Source: Aquirufa sp. (lineage in GTDB: Bacteria > Bacteroidota > Bacteroidia > Cytophagales > Spirosomataceae). From it: a DNA stretch of 22,247 nucleotides. Each line of letters opens with the position of its first letter. The first letter of the stretch is position 1. The stretch spans positions 1 through 22,247 of the forward strand of contig JAURHT010000018.1 of assembly GCA_030833145.1 (NCBI GenBank). The letters run 5' to 3'. Below the pieces are notes generated by a model. It did no database searches. It saw only the letters and a list, made by a program, of their open reading frames with translations, and was not told the DNA's origin. The translations under genes and the position numbers were made by a program. Below are positions 7,471-15,755 of the stretch, one piece after another.

Positions 7471-8163
7471 ATGCCAGCTACTCAGCTTGTATTTTTGCAC
7501 GGTTTTGGAGAAGATGAAAGAGTATGGGAAGACTTTTTGCCTTTTCATACTTTTTCATTTCCTGTTATTTGTCCCGCTTATGCGGAATGGACGGATTGTG
7601 CCACGTTAGCAGATTATGCACGTAAAATTGTTTCATCCCTGCCCCTTGATAGTCATTTTATACTTGTGGGCCATTCGATGGGCGGTTATATCGCCTTAGA
7701 AATGGCGTCTCAATTTCCAGAGCGAATCCAGCAAGTGGTCATGTTGCATTCCACTTTTGTGGCAGACACGGAGGAGAAGAAAATCAACCGAGATAGAACA
7801 GCTGATTTGCTCGAAAAAAAGGGGACGGCGTTTTTTATCGGGCCGTTCTTACCTAATTTATTTGCTACCGTATCTCAGGAGCTGATAGCTACTTTAGCAG
7901 AACGATACCGAAATTTGCCCGCTGCCGGATTAATTGCAGCTACCCAAGCGATGAGGTATCGAAGCGATTTTACGGCTTTTGTTCAAACAACAGATATCCC
8001 ATTCCTTTTTATCTTGGGAGAAAAAGACGCTTTGATTTCTCCAGAGTCCATTACTCGTTTTGTAACGAAATCGGTTGTAATTTTGCCAAACGTAGGTCAT
8101 CAAGGGACTTACGAAGCGCCAAAAGCTGTTGCCGAGGCCATTAATCAATTTGTGAATGTCTGA
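7471..8163 (+). CDS. Alpha/beta-fold hydrolase
   Basis: This 230-aa protein has the alpha/beta hydrolase fold. It shows an HGFGEDERVW oxyanion-loop region (residues 10-19), the nucleophile elbow GHSMGG with Ser69, an acidic residue at Asp186 in LGEKDALIS and the catalytic His210 in NVGHQGTYEAP. No signal peptide is visible, so it is probably cytoplasmic. The family covers esterases, thioesterases, lactonases and C-C hydrolases, and the substrate cannot be read from the sequence. It starts one base after clpX and overlaps cmk by 8 bases (GTGAATGTCTGA region), so it sits inside a transcription unit with clpPX and cmk. A link to proteolysis is not implied. Confidence 0.87.
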   Translation: MPATQLVFLHGFGEDERVWEDFLPFHTFSFPVICPAYAEWTDCATLADYARKIVSSLPLDSHFILVGHSMGGYIALEMASQFPERIQQVVMLHSTFVADTEEKKINRDRTADLLEKKGTAFFIGPFLPNLFATVSQELIATLAERYRNLPAAGLIAATQAMRYRSDFTAFVQTTDIPFLFILGEKDALISPESITRFVTKSVVILPNVGHQGTYEAPKAVAEAINQFVNV

Positions 8164-8842
8164 TATTATCATTGCCTTAGATGGCTTCTCTTCTTGTGGA
8201 AAAAGTACGACAGCACGCCACGTCGCTGCTTCTTTGCATTATGCTTTCTTAGATACAGGAGCGATGTACCGCGCAGTGGCCCTATATTTCTATCGCCAGC
8301 AAGTAGATTTAGCCGATTTACAAGCCGTAAAAGAAGCGTTGAAACACGTTGAGATCACCTTTCAATTCAATCCTTCGAAACAAGCTTCAGATACGATTTT
8401 GAATGGAGAGAACGTAGAAGCGGAGATTCGCAAAATGTACATTTCTGATTTAGTGAGCCAAGTGGCCGCTATACCAGATGTGAGACACGCGATGGTTGCT
8501 CAACAACAGCGAATGGGAGAGAAGAAAGGCATTGTGATGGATGGTCGTGACATAGGAACGGTTGTATTTCCGCAAGCAGAATTGAAGATATTTATGACGG
8601 CTGAGCCCCATATTAGAGCGCAGCGCCGCAAATTAGAGCTTTTGCAAAAAGGAGAAGATTTACCTATTGAAGAAATTATAGAGAACTTGCGTAAAAGAGA
8701 TGAGATCGACTCGAATCGCTCAGAAGGTCCTTTGAAGCGTGCGGCAGATGCGATTGATTTAGATACATCCTACCGAACACTGGATGAGCAAGTTGAGTTT
8801 GTATTAGATCACGTTCGTCGCGTGCAAGGTGAAAAACGATAA
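8156..8842 (+). CDS. cmk: Cytidylate kinase
   Basis: This enzyme phosphorylates CMP and dCMP with ATP in pyrimidine nucleotide salvage and turnover. The 228-aa length matches the family. Motifs in order: P-loop GFSSCGKST (10-18), FLDTGAMYRAVA (31-42, CMP-site region), MDGRDIGTVVFP (128-139), RRKLELL (157-163, lid) and RDEIDSNRSEGPLKRAADA (181-199) followed by LDTS. The start codon lies inside the end of the hydrolase gene (8-base overlap). The stop at 8840-8842 lies inside the first codons of the FAD oxidoreductase gene. Confidence 0.96.
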   Translation: MSDIIIALDGFSSCGKSTTARHVAASLHYAFLDTGAMYRAVALYFYRQQVDLADLQAVKEALKHVEITFQFNPSKQASDTILNGENVEAEIRKMYISDLVSQVAAIPDVRHAMVAQQQRMGEKKGIVMDGRDIGTVVFPQAELKIFMTAEPHIRAQRRKLELLQKGEDLPIEEIIENLRKRDEIDSNRSEGPLKRAADAIDLDTSYRTLDEQVEFVLDHVRRVQGEKR

Positions 8843-9803
8843 ATCCTTCCTCATTGTAGGCCAGGGTTTAGCTGGCACTATTTTAGCACACCATTTTCTG
8901 GAGGCAGAAATCCCATTTGAGATTTGGGATTCCCCTGCCACCCATTTTAATTCCTCTCAAGCAGCCGGTGGAATTTTCAACCCAGTAACGGGTCGTAAAT
9001 TAGAACAAACCTGGTTAGCTGACGAATTATTCCCTTATCTATTTGATTTTTACCCACGATTAGAATCTTTGCTAGGGACTAGGTTTTTCTTTCCGATGCC
9101 TCTTTTTCGACCATTTGCCAATGAGGAAATGAAGAGCTGGCTGGTTGAAAGAAAAGAACAAATTCACCACGATTATTTGCGATGGGAGTCAACAGGAGTT
9201 TGGGTGGAACAAGCTGGTTGGGTCGATGTTCTAACACTTTTACGCACCTCTCGCGACTATTTTGCTGCTAAAGGCTTGCTGAAGGAGGCACAATATACGG
9301 GTCGTCAAGCGATTTTTTGTGAAGGATTTCACGGGCAGCAAAATCCGCTTTGGTCGCGTTTACCATTCTTGCCTGCTAAAGGGGAATTGATGGAGATTTG
9401 CACCGATGAGCCATCGGAGGAGTATATTTTAAATAAGAACGGATTCATAGTACCGCTGGGTTCTCGGCTTTTTAAGGTGGGGGCAACCTATGGTTGGAAG
9501 GAGTTTACGAACCAGACGACTCCGGAGGCATTGGAGGAATTGACAAAGAAATTAGCCTCAATGGGTGTTGAAAATTTCGAATTGGTTCAGCAAAAAACGG
9601 GTATTAGGCCCGCCACACAGGATCGAAGACCTTTTGTGGGATTTCATTCGCAGGAGGCTGCCGGAATTTTTAATGGATTTGGGTCGAAAGGGGTTTCTTT
9701 AAGCCCTTATTTTGCCAAACAATGGACTGATGAAATCCTCGGAAAATCTGTTGTGCCTCCGGAAGCATCAATTCGTCGATTTTATCATTTATTTTCCGTT
9801 TAA
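8829..9803 (+). CDS. FAD-dependent oxidoreductase (DAO family)
   Basis: This 324-aa protein has an N-terminal dinucleotide-binding motif FLIVGQGLAGTILA (residues 7-20) with GxGxxG, an acidic end of the second strand (EIWD) and a DAO-like C-terminal segment NGFGSKGVSLSPYFAKQ that closes the FAD site. The fold matches D-amino-acid oxidase, glycine oxidase (ThiO) and MnmC C-domain relatives, which oxidise C-N bonds of amines. The substrate is not assignable here. GTG at 8829 is the only start giving the complete FAD motif; it overlaps the cmk end by 14 bases, implying coupled translation. This is the last gene of the clpP-to-oxidoreductase run, since a promoter-like box follows. Confidence 0.85.
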   Translation: MKNDKSFLIVGQGLAGTILAHHFLEAEIPFEIWDSPATHFNSSQAAGGIFNPVTGRKLEQTWLADELFPYLFDFYPRLESLLGTRFFFPMPLFRPFANEEMKSWLVERKEQIHHDYLRWESTGVWVEQAGWVDVLTLLRTSRDYFAAKGLLKEAQYTGRQAIFCEGFHGQQNPLWSRLPFLPAKGELMEICTDEPSEEYILNKNGFIVPLGSRLFKVGATYGWKEFTNQTTPEALEELTKKLASMGVENFELVQQKTGIRPATQDRRPFVGFHSQEAAGIFNGFGSKGVSLSPYFAKQWTDEILGKSVVPPEASIRRFYHLFSV

Positions 9804-9808
9804 ATCTG

Positions 9809-9816
9809 TAAATTTG
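9809..9816 (+). promoter_or_regulatory. -7 box for the outer-membrane protein unit
   Basis: TAAATTTG matches TAnnTTTG exactly, six bases after the oxidoreductase stop and 21 bases before the ATG at 9838. It supports that start over the longer reading frame opening at 9712. The -33 element is weak. Confidence 0.55.
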
Positions 9817-9837
9817 GTTTTAAAGTCTTTTGACCTA

Positions 9838-12800
9838 ATGCGCAATTTTACCTCTTTTATCGCGGTAGTGTTTGTCTTGATCTTTGGCAATATACAGCTC
9901 AAAGCACAAGGGTCGCAATGGATTTCAGAAAATCACCGCATTCAATACCAGAAATTTGCTTGGAAATACGTAGGCAGCTCTAATTTCGAGGTCTATTATT
10001 TAGATAAAAATGAGGCGTTGGCTAAATCAACTTTGGCCTATTTAGAATCCGATTTTGTTCGCGTTACAGAACTAATTTCCTATTCGCCTGTTCAAAAAAT
10101 CAAGTTATTTATTTACCCGAATCACGAAACCTGGTTGCAAAGCAATGGTGGAATTTCCTTAGCAAATGCAAAAGAGGTGGAACAGGAGAATCTGTCTAAG
10201 TTTCGCATTGAAATTGCGTTTAAAGAAAATTTAGCCTCCTTTAAGCAAGAATTAACGAAGCAAGTTGCCTCTATTTATTTACACGATTTATTGTACGGAG
10301 GCTCGGTGAAAGATGTTTTACAAAGTTCCTTATTGCTGAATGTATCCGACTGGTATGTGCAAGGGATGGCTGCCTATATCGCCAAAGGTGATTCCCCTGA
10401 AATGCGCCGCTTTACCTACCAAATCATCAGCGAAAACAAGATCCGAAAACTTCCTTTAGCAAAAGGCAAAGAAGCAGAATTGCTTGGGCAATCGATTTGG
10501 GCTTACATCGCTACGACCTATGGGAAACAATCGATTGGCAATATTCTGAATTTAACGCGTATCATTCGCAGTGAGCAATCGAGTATTTCCAGTACCATTC
10601 GCAAGCCCTTTTCGAAGTTCTTAAAGGATTGGTTTGACTATTATTTGAACGATGCGAAGCAGCTAGAGGTGAATTCTCAGAAGGTATTTTCAACGGAAGA
10701 ATATGCCACCTCTTCGCCTACGATGAATTCCTATCGATTAAGCCCGGATGGATTACACGAGGTGTGGGTGAGTGATGAGTCTGGTCGTTACAGTGTTCAT
10801 TTTCACACGCTGGGCGCTAAAAAATCCCAAATTATCCTTCAGTCAGGTTTGAAGGATGTGAATCGTATTTCCGAAGGCAAGGGTCCACTCGTTTCTTGGT
10901 ATGGTAAAAATTCGCTTGCGGTCTTATTCTCTGATCAAGGCTATACCTGGTACCAGTCCTTCACGATGGAAAAGTCAGGGAAGCTAAAGGGAGACGATAA
11001 AAAGAAGATTGCTAATCTGTCCTATTTGGACATGAAGATGGCTGCGAATGGAACTAAAATGCTTGTTCGCGTGATAGAAAAAGGCCAGGTGGATGTGGGG
11101 ATTTATGATTTAAAACGGAATCGATTAAATCCGGTGACGAAAGACGCATTTGATGAAACAGAAGCTCACTGGTTACCTGATAACCGTATTTTGTATTTGA
11201 CAGATCGCTATATTGATTCTTTGCCAACTCCTGCAGCTCCTTTTACCTCCGCGTTTATTTGGAATCCAGATGAACCGGAGAATCCATCTCGCTTATTTTC
11301 TACCTCCGGTAAAGTCTTTAATTTTCAATCCCGTTCGGACTCGGTGGCCTATTTTTTACAAGCCCAAAACAACGGAAACCGACTCATTCGCTTCCAATGG
11401 AGTGACTCCACCTTTCAACAAATGGCCGTTCGTTCCGTGGCTTGGGAAAATTTTGAAATTGGGTCAGCTGGAATTTCAAGTAAAGAGAGGAATATTTTAA
11501 CGGATAAAATTGCTCGATACACTTGGTCAAGTTTGGATGAATTAACCAATTCTTCTTGGATACCGACCATCATAGATCCTGTCAACCTACATGCGGTAGA
11601 ACCTGTAAACGCTGAATCAACGGATCTAGCAAAGAAAACGAGACGTGCTCGATTAGAGCGTCAACAAAGTATTCGCTTAAAAAGGGAGCCTGGTAAATTA
11701 GTAGGGCCATTAGATTATGAGAATACCTTTGTGATGAACAGTTCTGAAGGACAGTTCAGATCTGATGCCATTCGAGGCTTGGGTTATGGGTATGAATTAA
11801 AGGCCAATGATTTGCTAGAGAATCACCTGTTTAAAGCGGGTGCTTTTTTAACCGCTAATTTGCGCAACACGGATATTTGGGGTGAATATAGTTATTTAGC
11901 CAATAAGTTAGATTGGACCTTCCGTTATGATCGTAAGGTCCTAGGGCAAGATACCGAATCTGAATCCCAAAAGATTCGATTTAATCGATTTGCCCTAACG
12001 GCGACGTATCCTTTTAATTTATTGAGCCGTTTGTCCGTTACGGGGATGTATTCGACAAACCGTTTATTTTCTCAGCTTTCTTTGACTAATCCAGAAGATT
12101 ATTCTGGCTATGCGGGGACTTCGGTCAATTATGTGTTTGATAATACGGTATCTGCTGGAGAAAATCTGCGGACAGGTTTCCGGATCAGTTTGCTCGCAGA
12201 AGCGCATAAAGAGGTGGTTAATACGGGTGATTTTGTGCGATTAGGCTTGGATGCACGCTATTATAAAAAACTGTCTAATTCCTTTTATTTTGCCTCTCGT
12301 TTGTCTGCCTCCCATCAAATGGGTTCTCAGACGCAAGCCTCCATGCTAGGTGGGATGGAGAATTGGTTATTTAATAAGCAAGAAACGCGTACGCAGGAAT
12401 CCCCTTTAGGATTAGCTAATTTAGCCCATCGGGATGTCTTCATGAGTAATTTCGTAGCTCCGTTGCGTGGCTTTGCCTTGAATAAATTGAGCGGTAATAG
12501 TCATTTGCTCTTGAATATGGAGCTGAGATTGCCCGTTAAATCGTTGATGGCCATCGAATCATCTTCGGTGCTTAATTCTGTCCAGTTAGTGGGTTTTACG
12601 GACATAGGAACCGCTTGGTCTGGCTCTAGTCCATTTGCAAAAACGAATGGCTTTAATACGAATGTGTATGGAGGTAAGACCAATCCATTTCAAGCAACGG
12701 TTACTGATTTTCGTAATCCATTCTTAGTGGGCTATGGTTTTGGGGCTCGAGCGACGATTTTTGGCTATTTTGTTAAATTCGATTATGCCTTTGGTTTAGA

Positions 12801-12855
12801 AAATAAGGAAGTGAAATCTCCAGTTACCTACTTAACCTTGGGATACGATTTTTAG
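9838..12855 (+). CDS. Outer-membrane beta-barrel protein with pseudo-peptidase and propeller-like regions
   Basis: From the ATG at 9838 (1005 aa) there is a clean signal peptide ending LKAQ (cleavage after residue 24). Residues about 40-260 resemble the gluzincin-like domain found at the front of Bacteroidota surface proteins. Where a zinc peptidase would have HExxH, this reads QELTK (137-141), and the expected downstream Glu ligand in the WxxEGxAxY motif is Gln175 (WYVQGMAAY), so it is probably inactive. A middle part (about 300-600) has TolB-like beta-propeller strands (SPDGLHEVWVSDESGRYSV, DNRILYLTDRY). The C-terminal part (about 690-1005) alternates aromatic and polar residues and ends GYDF with terminal Phe, typical of a BamA/surface-antigen barrel. 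The function is unknown; it may bind or translocate envelope substrates. CotH follows with no spacer. Confidence 0.75.
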   Translation: MRNFTSFIAVVFVLIFGNIQLKAQGSQWISENHRIQYQKFAWKYVGSSNFEVYYLDKNEALAKSTLAYLESDFVRVTELISYSPVQKIKLFIYPNHETWLQSNGGISLANAKEVEQENLSKFRIEIAFKENLASFKQELTKQVASIYLHDLLYGGSVKDVLQSSLLLNVSDWYVQGMAAYIAKGDSPEMRRFTYQIISENKIRKLPLAKGKEAELLGQSIWAYIATTYGKQSIGNILNLTRIIRSEQSSISSTIRKPFSKFLKDWFDYYLNDAKQLEVNSQKVFSTEEYATSSPTMNSYRLSPDGLHEVWVSDESGRYSVHFHTLGAKKSQIILQSGLKDVNRISEGKGPLVSWYGKNSLAVLFSDQGYTWYQSFTMEKSGKLKGDDKKKIANLSYLDMKMAANGTKMLVRVIEKGQVDVGIYDLKRNRLNPVTKDAFDETEAHWLPDNRILYLTDRYIDSLPTPAAPFTSAFIWNPDEPENPSRLFSTSGKVFNFQSRSDSVAYFLQAQNNGNRLIRFQWSDSTFQQMAVRSVAWENFEIGSAGISSKERNILTDKIARYTWSSLDELTNSSWIPTIIDPVNLHAVEPVNAESTDLAKKTRRARLERQQSIRLKREPGKLVGPLDYENTFVMNSSEGQFRSDAIRGLGYGYELKANDLLENHLFKAGAFLTANLRNTDIWGEYSYLANKLDWTFRYDRKVLGQDTESESQKIRFNRFALTATYPFNLLSRLSVTGMYSTNRLFSQLSLTNPEDYSGYAGTSVNYVFDNTVSAGENLRTGFRISLLAEAHKEVVNTGDFVRLGLDARYYKKLSNSFYFASRLSASHQMGSQTQASMLGGMENWLFNKQETRTQESPLGLANLAHRDVFMSNFVAPLRGFALNKLSGNSHLLLNMELRLPVKSLMAIESSSVLNSVQLVGFTDIGTAWSGSSPFAKTNGFNTNVYGGKTNPFQATVTDFRNPFLVGYGFGARATIFGYFVKFDYAFGLENKEVKSPVTYLTLGYDF

Positions 12856-14508
12856 ATGAAAAGACTCCTGATTTTCTTCTTGCTATTGTTGCCCTCTCTT
12901 TTTTATGGCCAAAGTCTAAGCGTCTCTAATCTCCCCATCGTTCGATTTAATACGAAAACGCGTGTTATCCAGGATGAGCCTAAAATCCCGGTTCAAATGG
13001 AGATTTTTGACAATGGTCCGGGCCAATTAAATCAAGTATCTAGTACGCCTACCATTTCGACGGTTGCTGGAGTCGAATACCGTGGTTCTACCTCTCAAGC
13101 TGATTTTTATTTCCTGCCGGGATATGTAAAAAAGCCCTATGGTATTGAATTGTGGACTGATTCAACAGGCTTAAAAGCAAAGAAATTATCGCTCGTGCAA
13201 ATGCCGGAAGAAACGGATTGGGTATTGAATGCCTCTTACAATGACCGCTCTTTTATGCGCGATTTTATAGCCCAAAGTTTAGCAGGCCGTTTAGGTTTAT
13301 TAAATAGTAAGGCGAAATTCGTAGAGCTCATCATTAACGATGAATACCGCGGGGTTTATATCTTAATGGAGAAAGTGAAGCAAGGAAAGAATCGGGTTCC
13401 TATCTCGGATTTATATCCCACCGAAAATGCGGGGGATGATGTAACGGGTGGTTATTTGCTTAAAATTGATAAAACCAGCGGTTCCCCGTCTACCACTTGG
13501 AAAAGTAATTATACTTCTGGTATAACGGCCACGCAAAAATGTGAATTCCAAATTGAATATCCCCAATACGGCATCATTACACAGCAACAATTGATTTATA
13601 TCCGTGATTATATCAATAATTGGGAAAAGAAATTGATGACGGAGGATATGAATGACCCGAAGGCGAGCTTCCGAGATTATATGGACGTGTCCTCCTTCGT
13701 GAATTATTTTATTTTAAATGAAGCCACTAGAAACGTAGATGGATATCGCTTGAGTACCTATCTGTACAAAGACAAAGAATCTTTAGGCGGAAAAATCAAG
13801 ATGGGGCCAGCCTGGGATTTTAACATTGCCTTAGGAAATGCAGATTATTTGAATGGCTGGAAGACCGATGGCTTTGTGTACAAGGCGATGGAGAATGATG
13901 GGGGTAAAAACGATTATTGGCAAGTGCCTTTTTGGTGGAATAAATTGATTCAAGATGCGAGTTTCCGCAAAGCTTTAGCTACACGCTGGAAGTCAGTTCG
14001 CTCTAGTTTTTTGAATACGAATACTCTTTTTGCTACGATTGATTCGGCGCAGGTTGCATTAAAGGACCCACTGACAAGGAATTTCCAAAAATACCCTCTA
14101 ATGGGTAAAAAGATTTGGCCTAATTACTATGTAGGGGCAACCTTAAGTGATGAAGTGAATTGGTTGAAAAATTGGATACAGGGACGACTTGTTTGGTTAG
14201 ATGCCCAAATGGCTGTCTTTGATAGTCCTATTTTGGCCATAAGCGAAGAAACGACCTCATCTATCGTGTATCCTAATCCCTCCACGATAGGAATATTTCA
14301 ATGGAAATTTAGTTTAGACAAACCTTCTTTAGTGACCTATTTTATTTCGGATGCGATGGGACGGATGATTATGTCGCCTAAAAACGCTAATTTTGGGTCA
14401 GGAGAGCAGATTCATCCGTTGGATTTGTCTGCGTTTCCTGCCGGAACCTACCTGTTATCTTGGAAAACAGAAGACGGTGCCGTCCAGCAAATTAAAATTA
14501 TACGTTAA
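12856..14508 (+). CDS. CotH-family protein with T9SS sorting domain
   Basis: This 550-aa protein starts with a signal peptide ending FYGQ (cleavage after residue 19). The CotH kinase-like core shows EYRGSTSQ (74-81; the family has RGxSS), DWVLNASYNDRSFMRD (121-136), VELIINDEYRGVYILMEKV (156-174) with the Glu-Lys pair 172-173, FILNEATRNVDGY (285-297) and the metal-binding GPAWDFN (317-323) with Asp321. Bacillus CotH phosphorylates spore-coat proteins, so an extracellular protein kinase role is possible but unproven here. The last 80 or so residues (YPNPSTIGIFQW to KIIR, with LSAFPAGTYLLSW) are a type A C-terminal domain for type IX secretion and cell-surface attachment. It begins immediately after the barrel protein's stop and overlaps proA by one base (TAATG). 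Confidence 0.88.
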   Translation: MKRLLIFFLLLLPSLFYGQSLSVSNLPIVRFNTKTRVIQDEPKIPVQMEIFDNGPGQLNQVSSTPTISTVAGVEYRGSTSQADFYFLPGYVKKPYGIELWTDSTGLKAKKLSLVQMPEETDWVLNASYNDRSFMRDFIAQSLAGRLGLLNSKAKFVELIINDEYRGVYILMEKVKQGKNRVPISDLYPTENAGDDVTGGYLLKIDKTSGSPSTTWKSNYTSGITATQKCEFQIEYPQYGIITQQQLIYIRDYINNWEKKLMTEDMNDPKASFRDYMDVSSFVNYFILNEATRNVDGYRLSTYLYKDKESLGGKIKMGPAWDFNIALGNADYLNGWKTDGFVYKAMENDGGKNDYWQVPFWWNKLIQDASFRKALATRWKSVRSSFLNTNTLFATIDSAQVALKDPLTRNFQKYPLMGKKIWPNYYVGATLSDEVNWLKNWIQGRLVWLDAQMAVFDSPILAISEETTSSIVYPNPSTIGIFQWKFSLDKPSLVTYFISDAMGRMIMSPKNANFGSGEQIHPLDLSAFPAGTYLLSWKTEDGAVQQIKIIR

Positions 14509-15755
14509 TGTCATCCATTCTAGCTCAATTTCAACGCACCCGTTTCGCCGCATCTACATTAGCGATGGCTAGTGGAGAATTGCGTAATGGGGTTTTGGCT
14601 AGTATAGCGGAGTTGATTCGGGTGAATTCTTCGGAAATCCTGAAAGAAAATCAACAGGATGTAGATCAAATAGCTTTTGATCATCCCATGCGAGATCGAC
14701 TTCTTTTAACCCAAGATCGACTTGATGCATTAGCCTCAAGTGTTCTTTCTGTGATGCAATTACCAGATCCAACAGGTCAAGTATTATCGAAGAAAACACT
14801 TCCGAATGGATTAGAGTTATCTAAAATTACCGTACCGCTTGGTGTGGTGGGTGTTATATTTGAGTCGCGGCCGAATGTCACCATCGACGTGGCCGCGCTT
14901 TGCATCCGCTCAGGAAATGCCGTAGTTTTGCGCGGAGGTTCGGATGCCTTTCATACGAATACCATTTTAGTTAAATTGATTCATCAGGCACTTGCTCAAA
15001 ATGGCTTTTCGACGGATCTAGTTTACTTAATGCCCACGGATCGTGCACATGTAACAACTCTTTTGACAGCGATTAAGTACATTGATGTGATTATCCCACG
15101 AGGTTCTGAGGCCTTGATTCAGCGGGTTCGAAAAGAATCTTTAGTTCCTACGATTGAAACAGGCGCTGGCGTTTGCCATACGTATGTGGCCGCCTCGGCT
15201 GATCTTTCTATGGCAGTGGCTATCGTGGTGAATGCCAAAGTTTCTCGTCCCTCCGTATGTAATTCATTAGATACCATTATTGTACATCAATCAATAGCAG
15301 CGGAATTTCTTCCATTAGTGGCTGAACCTCTAAAGACCTATTCGGTTAAGATTTATGCAGATGATGTAGCTCATAACACGTTAGAGAAAGTAGGGTATCC
15401 TTATTTAGAAAAAGCAGTCGACTCGGATTTTGGTCGTGAATTCTTAGACTTTGCTTGCTCTATTAAGGTGGTGCAGGATTTGCCTGAAGCCATTGAACAT
15501 ATTTCGACTTATTCATCTAGACACTCAGAGGCAATCGTTTCAAGTGATGAAAAAGAAGCGCAGTTTTTCTTATCAACCGTGGATGCTGCGGCCGTTTATT
15601 GGAACGCCTCGACGCGTTTTACGGATGGAGGAGAATTTGGATTAGGAGCTGAAATAGGTATTTCTACTCAAAAATTACATGCGCGTGGCCCCTTCGCTTT
15701 AGAGAAATTAGTGACCGAAAAATGGATTGGAATCGGTCAGGGCCAAATCCGCTAA
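14508..15755 (+). CDS. proA: Gamma-glutamyl phosphate reductase
   Basis: The enzyme reduces gamma-glutamyl phosphate to glutamate semialdehyde with NADPH, the second step of proline synthesis. At 415 aa it has normal length. Signatures: GVVGVIFESRPNVTIDVAAL (112-131), GNAVVLRGGSDA (136-147), the catalytic-cysteine segment RPSVCNSLDTIIVH with Cys251, and the C-terminal NASTRFTDGGEFGLGAEIGISTQKLHARGP. The start shares one base with the CotH stop. The partner kinase proB is not in the window. proA lies in one strand run with two envelope proteins, which looks like operon packing rather than a shared pathway. The 3' end overlaps dnaX by four bases, tail to tail. Confidence 0.96.
   Translation: MSSILAQFQRTRFAASTLAMASGELRNGVLASIAELIRVNSSEILKENQQDVDQIAFDHPMRDRLLLTQDRLDALASSVLSVMQLPDPTGQVLSKKTLPNGLELSKITVPLGVVGVIFESRPNVTIDVAALCIRSGNAVVLRGGSDAFHTNTILVKLIHQALAQNGFSTDLVYLMPTDRAHVTTLLTAIKYIDVIIPRGSEALIQRVRKESLVPTIETGAGVCHTYVAASADLSMAVAIVVNAKVSRPSVCNSLDTIIVHQSIAAEFLPLVAEPLKTYSVKIYADDVAHNTLEKVGYPYLEKAVDSDFGREFLDFACSIKVVQDLPEAIEHISTYSSRHSEAIVSSDEKEAQFFLSTVDAAAVYWNASTRFTDGGEFGLGAEIGISTQKLHARGPFALEKLVTEKWIGIGQGQIR

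Noticed and set aside
9712..9837. Longer start for the outer-membrane protein, overlapping the oxidoreductase gene
   Set aside because: The extra 42 residues bury the signal peptide, and a -7 box at 9809-9816 lies inside this stretch. The ATG at 9838 gives a clean signal sequence.
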